The notes: generated from the letters alone by a model not told the origin. 64,000 bases of DNA from Clusia tigrina (GCA_920105625.2 CAKKTE020000148.1:186001-250000), one strand, 5' to 3'; positions 55,449-62,896 are shown, counted from the stretch's first letter. Program-made: numbers and translations.

Positions 55449-55453
55449 ACAAG
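55449..55453. repeat. Target-site duplication ACAAG, left
   Basis: These five bases of satellite sequence immediately precede the left LTR and are repeated at 62892-62896. The empty site in the paralogous satellite unit (around 53391-53407) contains ACAAG once, followed by CATTTG. A 5-bp duplication fits BEL/Pao integrases, which typically make 4- to 6-bp duplications. Confidence 0.95.
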
Positions 55454-55552
55454 TGTATCGAATCGACAATGAAACTATGGCAATACTTACTGCAATCCGA
55501 CTTAAATAAAAACACAATTGTTTTAAGTGGAAAAGCATACGAAAAACCACTT

Positions 55553-55558
55553 TTTATT
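55553..55558 (-). terminator. Candidate polyadenylation signal AATAAA in the 3' LTR
   Basis: TTTATT on the plus strand reads AATAAA on the sense strand, about 100 bp before the LTR end. The same signal is at 62357-62362 in the 5' LTR, as expected for an R/U5-type arrangement. The motif is short and the region AT-rich. Confidence 0.5.
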
Positions 55559-55767
55559 GCTCTTATAATTATGCACATACATATGTAGCTCAACAATAAG
55601 TCGGCATGTATGGGATGCATGTGTACAAAATATAATTGGAAACAAAACATTACTAGCACATACAGATATACATGTATATAAATATATAGAAAGACATATA
55701 TTCAGCGAATGTATGTTTACAGAAATTGGCTCTAGGAATACCTGTGGCACCGCTCATACTTGCTCTT

Positions 55768-55770
<3 letters not shown>

Positions 55771-55826
<56 letters not shown>
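55771..55826. repeat. (TA)28 microsatellite in the left LTR
   Basis: A pure run of 28 TA pairs, flanked by TTGTT and GGCTCC. The right LTR has 29 pairs at 62575-62632. The tract overlaps the only TATA-like sequence I can place for the LTR promoter, so its length may affect promoter geometry; that last point is inference. Confidence 0.97.
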
Positions 55827-55828
<2 letters not shown>

Positions 55829-56085
55829 CTCCTGCTCTGCACCGCTCTCCTGGCTCAGCTCCCTGCACATGGATTCCGGCCCATATGCACTTAAAATATA
55901 AGTATGTATATTATACATATGTGTGCACTGCACATCACCACCGCACTGCTCCTTGCGATCTCTCGCACTGCTCCATTGGCACAACAGCACAGTTCCATCG
56001 TCAGAAACGAACTAAACTTTCAAATACTCTATGAACCTATTTTCGCTATGTGCGGAAACTCAAACGCATGGTTGCATTTGATACA

Positions 56086-56138
56086 GTCCCCGCGAGCAAG
56101 AGAAGGACCTCTTGTCTCTGCTTTCATAAAGCCACCCT
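56086..56138 (-). other. Region before the 3' LTR; weak polypurine tract
   Basis: The sense strand ends with GCTCGCGGGGAC directly before the 3' LTR. A polypurine tract is expected here to prime plus-strand synthesis. Only a short G-rich run (GCGGGGA) is seen, with a pyrimidine as the last base, so the tract is atypical or degraded. Confidence 0.4.
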
Positions 56139-57405
56139 CTATTCGCTCGGGTCAATTGGAAGCACACGTATCTTCGGAACAGGCCTTGTCAGACGGTTTG
56201 TGGCCGTCTGCACAATGACTGAACATATTATACCATTTCGGCTCCTTATTAGCTCACTAAGCCCAAAACCCATTGCGCTGGTGGAAAAAGTTCACTCTTG
56301 ATCAGCACTAATTGATCCAGGCTCATTGGCTCTCGTTTTCTGCGCAATTTTTTACGCTCTTGCAACGCCGTCAAATATTCCTCTCTCCATCTCTTCCAGA
56401 AATGCTCAATTATTTTCTGACGTGCTCTCCATAAACTTGCTCCTTTCATGTTTGACTGCTGCTCGCTCACGAATGGTACGGGAATGATCAATGGCTCCCC
56501 TATCAAAAAATGCCCTGGCGTCAAGGCCTGAATATCTTCCGCATCATCACTCAAGGTGTCAAAGACCTTGAGTTCAAAATTGCTTCGATCTCTACTAGGA
56601 GGGTAGATAACTACTCTTGTGTTCAAATCTTTTGCTCAGCAATGCGCGTGAGGTGGTACTTCATTGACTTCACAGTAGCTTCATATATTCCGCCATAATG
56701 CGGTGCTGCTGGCGTCATGAATACCCATTCTGTCCCCTTGTTGCTCATATGCTCAAAAACATATCTTACTTGGCAGCTCTCTCGTGCTCTTCTCAGCTCC
56801 CTTGCCGCCCCTACAAATGATGTACCATTGTCACTTTATGTTCGCTCACATCTCCCTCTTCTGCAAATAAAGCGCTCATAACAAGCAATAAAGTCTATAG
56901 AGGTTAAATCAAAAACAATGTCAATATGAATGGCCTTTGTTTTTAGGCAAACAAATATAGCCACCCAGCACTTACGCTCCCTCTTTCGCTCTCCTGCTCT
57001 TTGCACTCCCTTTGCTCTAAAAGGACCTGCGCAATCAATACCTGTATATAGAAAAGGCTTGCCCACTTGCACCCTGTCGCCTGGCAATTCAGACATCAGC
57101 TGTTGCTCAAGTCTGCGATTATAGCGCGCGCACACCACGCACTTGTGGAGAAAAGCTCTTAATTGGCTCCGTAGTTTTGGAATCCAAAACTTTTGTCTGC
57201 TGAATTGCATCATCACTTGCACAGCACCATGCTTAGTCATACGATGAGCGTGGTCCATTATCAGCCATGCTGTTCGAGAACCATCCTTCACTATCACCGG
57301 AAGCATCATTTCATAGGCTTCTTCTGATCTCCCCAATCGCCCGCCCGCTCTCAATAGGCCCTTGCTGTCCATTATTGGATTCAACGCACTAATCTCAACG
57401 CACAA
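56139..57405 (-). pseudogene. BEL/Pao integrase with DUF5641-like C-terminus, broken
   Basis: The enzyme that inserts element DNA into the chromosome. In order: GLLRAGGRLG; a zinc-binding region (HAHRMTKHG, then CVVCARYN); the catalytic core with the first Asp in GIDCAGPF (codon 57034-57036), KAIHIDIVFDLTS, the second Asp in SDNGTSFVG (56830-56832) and Glu in PHYGGIYEATVKS (56680-56682), giving D-X67-D-X49-E in one frame. A TAA at 56836-56838 stands two codons before the second Asp. Further stops lie near 56625, with frame changes near 56555 and 56250. The C-terminal FWKRWREEYL, QLVLIK and PAQWVLG blocks are typical of DUF5641. The frame ends at a TAG at 56139-56141, 54 bp before the 3' LTR. 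All catalytic residues survive, but the protein cannot be made whole. Confidence 0.9.
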
Positions 57406-57834
57406 TCTCTCTTAGTTTGTCTATCTCTTGTCTGTAATCGCTCTCCTGCGCCTGCTTAAGCAGGAAGTCCGTTGCTTCACATTTCTCTTCCACTGTTGGC
57501 GCTTGCACTACTCGGTTGTTGTGCCGAGTTCTGCGCCTCCTCTTTCTGTGCCTTGCCCTTCGCACAAACCTGATGATGTAGCTCAATATGTTGATGCTCT
57601 TCTCTAGACTTCGCGCATAGTCAATCAGCGCCATGCTCTTGCCCCTGCTCGGTATAAATATTTGCAAAAACTCGCGTGAGTATTTCACGTGATACGCTCC
57701 CAGCTCGTTAAGCCCTTTCGTTGGTTTTTCCGGCTCAAAAATGTTGGCTGGCCAAATGATTTCTGATTTACGTAACCACTCCGGTCCATATAACCAGAGC
57801 TTATTACAAACTAGCTCTCTCGCAATGCAGGAGT
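57395..57834 (-). pseudogene. Pol connector segment before integrase
   Basis: The sense strand reads KLWLYGPEWLRKSEIIWP and, in the same frame, continues into the open segment 57395-57688 (KYSREFLQIFIPSRGKSMAL, then an Arg-rich RRARHRKRRRRTRH). LW..GP.WL followed by WP is a recurrent marker of the stretch between RNase H and integrase in Pao-type polyproteins. The frame ends at 57395, and the integrase frame overlaps it by 11 bp, so there is a frameshift at about 57400. This region has no enzymatic role of its own in the family. Confidence 0.75.
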
Positions 57835-58044
57835 CTTCATCACAAGGGTGAATTTTTGTCTTCTTCTATCAGCCATTTCAGCCCTAGCACTGACATCTCG
57901 TCTTCTCTTGGGAATAACATCTCTTCTTCTCTCTCCGCTCTCATTGCCCTGATTAGTCTTTTTGGCACAGCCGCCGCCTTTTAAGACAGTGTCTGTCTCT
58001 TTCGCGAGCACAATTGCTTCTTGCTCAGATAGTGCGCCTGTAGC
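57835..58044 (-). pseudogene. Collapsed RT thumb / RNase H region
   Basis: Between the YxDD position and the LWLYGPEWL connector motif, BEL/Pao elements normally have several hundred codons of RT thumb and RNase H. Only about 210 bp remain. The frame LSEQEAIVLAKETDTVLKGG just after the active-site break looks like authentic RT. It is followed by an Arg-rich stretch (ERRRDVIPKRRRDVSARAE) that I cannot assign to RNase H. No RNase H DEDD-type residues were recognised, so an internal deletion is inferred. Confidence 0.7.
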
Positions 58045-58735
58045 ACAGTCATATAGAAGTCACTCTCTATGATGTCCGCTGCTCTTGGGTATTCATCTAT
58101 CGCCTCCCTAGCACATTGTATTAAAGCTCGCACAGCATTATAAGCGGGGGACATTCCCTACGTTACAACCGTTAAACCCTATTGGCGTAATGGCTCACCA
58201 CTATGCTCTCGCCAAAAGATTCTTTGCAAATTTCATTCCCTTTCGGCAACACGCACTTGCCGGAACATCTTCTTGATGTCTGCACATATCGCAATCTTAT
58301 GACGCCTAAATCTCATGACAATTTCGTAAAGATCCTTTTCTAACTTATCGCCTAAACATTGTACTTGATTCAGAGATATGCCACGATTCGTTTGGCAGCT
58401 AGCGTCAAAAACCACCAGAAATTTTTTGGTAACACAGTGATGGAGGATATAATAAACTGGCTCGTCCACTCTTGGCTTGTATAGCGCACTTCATGTGCCC
58501 TAATCTCTCATACTCTGTCATGAATTCTACGTATTGCTCTCTCAGCTCTGCGTCTTTCTCTAATTTCAGCTCCAAGTACATAAACCTGCGCAATGCTATT
58601 GCCTTTGAAGTGCCTAAACCTTGCACCGTCTCTTTCACTGGAATTGTCACAATAAAACGCCCTGTTTCATCTCTAGTATAAGTCTCCATAAAATTTTGCT
58701 CCACTTCCTGCTCCTCATCTCTCTCACAGGGTTGT
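58045..58735 (-). pseudogene. BEL/Pao reverse transcriptase, broken and truncated
   Basis: In life this enzyme copies the element RNA into DNA. Visible in order are the linker with GRFIVTIPVKETVQGLGTSK and YVEFMTEYERLGHM (frame of 58405-58800); a frame change near 58475; then VYYILHHCV, VVFDAS, GISLNQ and ADIKKMFRQVRV, which holds the first catalytic Asp. In-frame stops follow at 58233-58235 (TGA), 58179-58181 (TAG) and 58158-58160 (TAG). The frame then continues through AREAIDEYPRAADII to DFYM at 58048-58061, where the YxDD catalytic box should stand but the reading frame is broken. Downstream thumb sequence is hardly present. The enzyme cannot be functional as read. Confidence 0.88.
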
Positions 58736-58985
58736 GCCCAGAAAATGACTAGCCCAAACATGCTCTCATGTATGGCAATGCCTTGCACCTCATTTGGCAT
58801 TATCGCCTTAATTTGCTCCTAACAGTAGCTCGACTGGTCTCGCCTTCCAAAACTCAGGATCCGCCCATAAACCCTCATTCTTAAATTGCATGGGTATCTC
58901 CACAAAATCTCTTGCTGGCAAAACTGGGCACCAGTACATTCTCTTGGTAGCCCCCAAAACTCTGTCTCTAAATAATCATTCTCGC
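58735..58985 (-). pseudogene. Pao-type aspartic protease remnant (C-terminal part only)
   Basis: The sense-strand frames give EFWKARPVELLLGAN at about 58812-58856, then after a stop and frame change AIHESMFGLVIFWAQP. This resembles the end of a retropepsin of the Pao family, where an I.D.LLG box is followed by a FGW...G strand. The N-terminal part with the catalytic D-S/T-G triad cannot be found between the gag zinc knuckle (ending near 59240) and this point. Instead there is T-rich low-complexity sequence at 58988-59030. The protease is therefore deleted for its active site. Family assignment is moderate because the remnant is short. Confidence 0.65.
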
Positions 58986-58987
58986 TC

Positions 58988-59030
58988 TTTTTTTTAATGC
59001 TCTACTATGTTTTTTTTTTTAAATTTAAAG
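58988..59030. repeat. T-rich low-complexity stretch at the gag-protease join
   Basis: A run of T with AAATTTAAA-type sequence lies between the zinc-knuckle frame of gag and the protease remnant. It stands where the N-terminal half of the protease should be. It is probably the scar of an internal deletion with filler sequence. Confidence 0.6.
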
Positions 59031-59104
59031 TTTAAAAAGCTCTTAAAGCTGGCACTTCGCCCCGGCTCTGCTACCCTTGCGCGCTTTACAAGGTTGCTGT
59101 ACCG

Positions 59105-60153
59105 TCAATCGCTCTTAGCCTTCAGCATTGTTGCTGCGGCGGCTCCCCGCTCTGGCTGCTGTGCCACCAACACCTGCTGCTGTGGCTCCCTTTTTGCATA
59201 AAGCACGCTATTGTGCTTCTGCGCCTCTGGGCACCGTAAAAATGGCCCCGCAAAACACTCCGACGCCTTATGCCCCTTCTTCAGGCAGTTGTGGCACAGG
59301 TTGCGTTTGCCAACTAGCTCCTGCCTAGCTCTCAAAATGAGTGACACGAATTCTGGACACTGCGTGATCTGCGCTGCATATCTCGCACAGCTTGTCTTGG
59401 CTTGCTCGTATCGGTGCTGCTCCCGTTGCACTCACACCGTGACCCATTCTCTCCCTGCTCTTGGGTACTGCGCCCGTTGCTCGATCGCGCCCGTGCTCCA
59501 ATTGATGCGCTCGCCTCGCTTCCCGTGCTGGTAGAGCAGAGGCCTGCTCCTCCAGGAAGGCATATCGGGTACTTGCGGTCATATATTTGGTTGAGCCGCT
59601 CCCACGTTTCATTGTACCCGTTGTCAGTGAGCTCCCAATCACCCAACGTGCGCGCTGCCTTATGGGTGAGTGACTTCTTCAAATATGAGAATTTGTAAGA
59701 GGCCGCTATTTGCTCATTGCTATGCGCCGCAGCGGCGAACCAATCGCGAAAACCGTGCCACTTGGTCACGCTGCCGTCAAATTCCCCCTAAGTGTTCTGG
59801 AGGTCATGCTGCTGGAATGACATGGTCAGCTGCAGTGAGATCCGCAGCTTTGCACTCTGCTCTGCGCTCCTTGCTGTGCCCACTTGCTCAGTTTTACCCT
59901 TCAGAGCACCGCTCGCTTCGAAGTACCGCCGCTCTGCTCGCTCCATCGATCTGTCTAGATCGGCGCTCTCATCGCGCTTCGCTCGGGATGCTAACTCCTC
60001 ATGCAGCTGATTAAAACGCTCCCACTGTTGCTCCAAACGAATCAAACGCACCTTGGCTTCATCAAACCCTAGTCGCCCAAACTCGTCAGCTATGACGTAC
60101 TCTGCTGCTCTTCGGATGGCTTTGTAGGCAGACTGGTGTTGCCCGTAGCTCAT
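59105..60153 (-). pseudogene. gag: BEL/Pao gag, broken
   Basis: The structural protein of the particle, which would package the element RNA. The start chosen is the ATG at 60151-60153, the first of the open frame, with A at -3. The N-terminal 121 codons are charged and helical-looking, and end at a TAG at 59788-59790. The same frame continues with a segment of the DUF1759 type (GEFDGSVTKWHGFRDWF, then FSYLKKSLTHKAARTLGDW). Two later frame changes near 59630 and 59400 separate this from a third frame with a zinc knuckle, CHNCLKKGHKASEC (CX2CX4HX4C), at about 59250-59300. One stop and at least two frameshifts make it non-functional. The next coding remnant is protease, reached through an AT-rich join near 59000. 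Confidence 0.85.
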
Positions 60154-60320
60154 CTTGTCGTTGCTCTGTTATTTTTCTCTGTTAGTGTTGCTCTGTTATT
60201 GTTGCTCTGTTGTTGTAGAAAAGAAGAAAAATTAACTAATTTTGAAAGAAGAAAAAACTGTTTCCTCCTTGTTCCTTCTGCAGCCGTGCCAACACTGCAT
60301 TTTTGTGCTTTAAAATTTTT
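60154..60320 (-). other. Leader segment next to the gag start
   Basis: Just upstream of the presumed gag start (sense strand), the plus strand shows three short repeats of GTTGCTCTGTT between 60160 and 60215, followed by an A-rich GAAAAGAAGAAAAA stretch. No coding potential was recognised. It forms the last part of the roughly 2.1-kb leader. Confidence 0.5.
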
Positions 60321-61405
60321 GAGTCGAATAACCGCACTGGTTTATTAACCCACTTAGCTCACAAGCTCAGCACTAAAGCACGCTCTTATTTAATTTCCTG
60401 AGCCGCATAACCACATTGGTTTATTCGCTCACTAGCAAACAATTATTTGCACCAATTCTCGCTCTTACATAATTTTTGAGCCGCATAACCACATTGGTTT
60501 ATTCGCTCACTAGCACGCAATTAATTGCAACAAAGCTCGCTATTATATAATTTTTTGAGCCGAATAACCACATTGGTTAATTCGCTCATTAGCACGAAAT
60601 TATTTGCACCAATGCTCGCTCTTATATAATTTTTTGAGCCGAATAACCACATTGGTTAATTCGCTCATTAGCACGAAATTATTTGCACCAATGCTCGCTC
60701 TTATATAATTTTTTGAGCCGAATAACCACATTGGTTAATTCGCTCATTAGCACGAAATTATTTGCACCAATGCTCGCTCTTATATAATTGTTTGAGCCGA
60801 ATAACCACATTGGTTAATTCGCTCACTAGCACGAAATTATTTGCACCAATGCTCCCTCAAATTTTAAATTTTTAGACGAATAACCGCACTGGTTTATTCG
60901 CTCATTTGCACATAATTTTCGCTCGCTCATAACTAAATTTTGAGACGAATAACCGCACTGGCCTATTCTCTCATTTGCACATAATTTTCGCTCGATCATT
61001 TTTAATTTTTTAGTTTAACTGCACTGGTTTATTCGCTCATTTGCACATAATTTTCGCTCGCTCATATTTAAATTTTGAGAAGAATAACCGCACTGGTTCA
61101 TTCGCTCATTTGCACATAATTTTTCACTCGCTCATATTAAATTTTGAGACGAATAACCGCATTGGGTCATTCGCTCATTTGCACATAATTTTCGCTCGCT
61201 CATATTTAAATTTTGAGACGAATAACCGCACTGGTTCATTCGCTCATTTGCACATAATTTTTCACTCGCTCATATTAAATTTTGAGACGAATAACCGCAT
61301 TGGTTCATTCGCTCATTTGCACATAATTTTCGCTCGCTCATATTTAAATTTTGAGTCGAATGACCGCACTGGTTTATTCGATCATTTGCACATAATATTC
61401 AGCAC
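60321..61405. repeat. Leader tandem array: seven 79-bp units then eight 69-bp units
   Basis: Unit starts (GAGCCG, GAGACG or similar) occur at 60321, 60400, 60478, 60557, 60636, 60715 and 60794, a 79-bp step. The step then becomes 69 bp at 60873, 60942, 61011, 61077, 61146, 61215, 61284 and 61353, with one 66-bp step. Nearly every unit carries an imperfect palindrome AACC-N5-GGTT (AACCACATTGGTT in the 79-bp type, AACCGCACTGGTT in the 69-bp type) followed by TTCGCTCA and TTTGCAC. The array lies upstream of gag on the transcribed strand. Its role is unknown. Insect LTR elements can carry protein-binding arrays in this position (the gypsy insulator is the known case), but nothing here proves that. 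Confidence 0.92.
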
Positions 61406-61936
61406 CAAGCACGCGCACACGCAGCCATGCCACCTCACTGTCGGCCTCCAGCAAGGCGGCAGCCATAGCGCAGCATACTGCGCATCTCTATGACTGCGTC
61501 GCATAGTGCTTGCCTGCGCATATTGTACCCACCCCTAAATTCTTTTAGCTTTCTTGAAGCCCAATGCCCAATGCCTGTACCAATTTGTCGTATGTGCTTT
61601 GAGCACATACGCCCTTGGTCTATTATTTTTAAGCATTGCAGTGTTGGCTCTGCTCCTATAACTCCGTGGACTGTATTTTATCTTATTGTTCTATAATTTA
61701 TTTGTTTCTTGAAATTTAGTCTATTTCTTTCTGTACCTGCCTGTGCTCTCATCGCTCTGCTCACATACCATATTATAAGTTCCGAATGCGTATTGCGCAT
61801 TCAGCAATTGATGCTCCTCTAGCGCTTTGCACTTGCTCTCTTTTTCCTTCCCGCAGGCACAACGGATCAAAGGAATTCAAAGGAAAGAAATAGCTATTAC
61901 CTACCCTGCCAGTACACAATCGCACATACATGCATA
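61406..61936. other. Leader segment without recognisable features
   Basis: This is the part of the non-coding 5' leader between the two repeat systems. I see no conserved protein in any frame and no tRNA. It contains several GCTC tetramers and an inverted AGCACATAC / GTATGTGCT pair near 61589-61612 that could form a short hairpin. The open frames on the plus strand here have no family resemblance. Confidence 0.5.
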
Positions 61937-62190
61937 CATGCATGCATATACGATCTGCGTTTACATAGAGTCTGGTGTGATTTCATAGGAACGCTTAAAA
62001 TAAAGGCGCAATTAAGTTTTGCACTTAATTTATGTATATACATAGCTACTTAATACTACAAACATACGCATGTATATGCGATCTTCTTTTACATGGCTCT
62101 GACGTCATCTCAAATGAATGCCTAAATTAAAGACGCAATTTCATTTCGCACATATTTACTTATAGCTCTACTTAATATATGTACATATTC
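61937..62190. repeat. Diverged ~128-bp tandem duplication in the retrotransposon leader
   Basis: Two successive stretches align in order at a spacing of 128 bp. CGATCT occurs at 61951 and 62079, followed in each by a TTTACAT box, then TAAA followed by GGCGCAATT or GACGCAATT, then TTTTGCAC or TTTCGCAC, and then TACTTAATA near the end. The copies have diverged considerably more than the LTRs. The duplication lies next to the primer-binding site, where packaging or dimerisation signals of retroelements often sit; such a role is only inference. Confidence 0.7.
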
Positions 62191-62236
62191 ACATGCATCG
62201 CACCATACTTGCTGTATTGCATAGATCACTGGTACG

Positions 62237-62256
62237 ATCCGGCTCGACATGGACCA
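62237..62256 (-). other. Primer-binding site, resembling the 3' end of tRNA-Tyr
   Basis: One base inside the 5' LTR the sense strand reads TGGTCCATGTCGAGCCGGAT. TGG is the complement of the tRNA CCA end. As I remember the insect tRNA-Tyr 3' end (ATCCGGCTCGAAGGA plus CCA), the complement here matches both halves but has two extra bases in the acceptor part (CGACATGGA against CGAAGGA). The position and the TGG start make it a primer site with good confidence. The tRNA identity is less certain. Confidence 0.65.
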
Positions 62257-62571
62257 ATGTATCGAATCGACAATGAAACTATGGCAATACTTACTGCAAT
62301 CCGACTTAAATAAAAACACAATTGTTTTAAGTGGAAAAGCATACGAAAAACCACTTTTTATTGCTCTTATAATTATGCACATACATATGTAGCTCAACAA
62401 TAAGTCGGCATGTATGGGATGCATGTGTACAAAATATAATTGGAAACAAAACATTACTAGCACATACAGATATACATGTATATAAATATATAGAAAGACA
62501 TATATTCAGCGAATGTATGTTTACAGAAATTGGCTCTAGGAATACCTGTGGCACCGCTCATACTTGCTCTT

Positions 62572-62572
<1 letters not shown>

Positions 62573-62580
<8 letters not shown>
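62573..62580 (-). promoter_or_regulatory. Candidate TATA box of the 5' LTR
   Basis: On the sense (minus) strand the end of the TA microsatellite reads TATATAAAC, a plausible TATA element, about 210 bp upstream of the AATAAA signal in the same LTR. No convincing initiator was identified, and the long TA run makes any TATA match easy by chance. Confidence 0.35.

Positions 62581-62632
<52 letters not shown>
62575..62632. repeat. (TA)29 microsatellite in the right LTR
   Basis: Counterpart of the tract at 55771-55826, with one extra TA pair. This is the sole inter-LTR difference I could find. Confidence 0.97.
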
Positions 62633-62634
<2 letters not shown>

Positions 62635-62891
62635 CTCCTGCTCTGCACCGCTCTCCTGGCTCAGCTCCCTGCACATGGATTCCGGCCCATATGCACTTAA
62701 AATATAAGTATGTATATTATACATATGTGTGCACTGCACATCACCACCGCACTGCTCCTTGCGATCTCTCGCACTGCTCCATTGGCACAACAGCACAGTT
62801 CCATCGTCAGAAACGAACTAAACTTTCAAATACTCTATGAACCTATTTTCGCTATGTGCGGAAACTCAAACGCATGGTTGCATTTGATACA

Positions 62892-62896
62892 ACAAG
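62892..62896. repeat. Target-site duplication ACAAG, right
   Basis: This is the second copy of the 5-bp target, directly after the right LTR terminus GATACA. The satellite then continues in phase with CATTTGTATG. Confidence 0.95.

Larger units (their letters stand above)
1..55453. repeat. 196-bp tandem satellite array (main block)
   Basis: Head-to-tail monomers of 196 bp fill this block in a single orientation. The phase can be followed from the recurring landmark GCTCCAGTAAAAAG at 1, 197 and so on, and equivalent positions recur at exact multiples of 196 (for example 3228, 4012 and 5384). Most monomers carry a CTCGAG, the block GACGTACCGTATAGAAG and a TTACAAAATTTCAAGG stretch. Sub-types are distinguishable by TTGCAAACTTTG, TTACATACTTTG, TTGCCAACTTTG or TTGCACACTTTG, by CAGTGTTTGAT, CATTGTTCGAT or AAGTGTTTGAT, and by CTCGAGTAC or CTCGAGGTC. 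About 283 monomers fit in the block. No gene, tRNA or other unrelated sequence was seen in it. Period, orientation and monophyly are directly visible. Heterochromatic location is inferred. I do not recognise the family by name. Confidence 0.97.
55454..56085 (-). repeat. Left LTR (3' LTR of the element), 632 bp
   Basis: It begins TGTATCGAATCG and ends CATTTGATACA on the plus strand, and matches 62258-62891 at an offset of 6804. I found no substitution between the two LTRs. The only difference is (TA)28 here against (TA)29 there, which accounts for the 2-bp length difference. Boundaries are unambiguous because the flanking bases differ on both sides. The sense strand contains a candidate TATA element and an AATAAA signal. 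Confidence 0.96.
55454..62891 (-). mobile_element. BEL/Pao-type LTR retrotransposon, structurally complete ends, coding-defective
   Basis: A 7438-bp insertion bounded by long terminal repeats and a 5-bp target duplication, lying in the minus orientation. In its own sense it reads 5' LTR (62258-62891), primer-binding site, about 2.1 kb of leader, gag, pol remnants and 3' LTR (55454-56085). Family evidence is the gag region with a DUF1759-like segment and CCHC knuckle, the protease-RT junction typical of Pao, the LW..GP.WL connector, an integrase with an HHCC-like zinc region and DDE residues, and a C-terminal DUF5641-like domain. The order protease, RT, integrase fits BEL/Pao. Coding sequence is damaged throughout. 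The terminal 6 bp of the LTRs are inverted (TGTATC / GATACA). Confidence 0.93.
62258..62891 (-). repeat. Right LTR (5' LTR of the element), 634 bp
   Basis: This is the upstream LTR in the sense of the element. It is followed on the sense strand by a one-base spacer and the primer-binding site at 62237-62256. It is identical to the left LTR apart from one extra TA pair in the microsatellite at 62575-62632. Near-zero divergence points to a recent insertion, or to conversion between the LTRs. Confidence 0.96.

Noticed and set aside
1..55453. CRISPR-like or prokaryotic repeat array
   Set aside because: Units are long, adjacent and near-identical with no unique spacers, and the embedded element is a eukaryotic LTR retrotransposon.
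1..55453. CENP-B-box-like motif in the monomer
   Set aside because: I looked for the TTCG...GGGA pattern and found no convincing match in the monomer variants I read.
55713..55901. Frames with long Tyr-Ile runs in the LTR
   Set aside because: They translate the (TA)n microsatellite and lie inside the LTR on either strand.
56836..57405. A functional host-domesticated integrase gene
   Set aside because: The 189-codon open segment stops before the second catalytic Asp, has frameshifts on both sides, and sits inside an element with LTRs and target duplication, so it is a retrotransposon remnant.
59007..60014. Several plus-strand frames of 60-115 codons over the gag region
   Set aside because: They are antisense shadows of the gag remnant, which has clear family motifs on the minus strand.
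61041..61493. 150-codon plus-strand frame with repeated HLHIIF segments
   Set aside because: It is the translation of the 69-bp leader units, whose length is divisible by three, antisense to the element. No independent evidence of coding.
62236..62257. A genuine tRNA gene near the right LTR, suggested by the tRNA-like bases
   Set aside because: Only a 3'-end-like fragment is present, directly abutting the LTR, which is the position of a primer-binding site. No D or anticodon arms are seen upstream.
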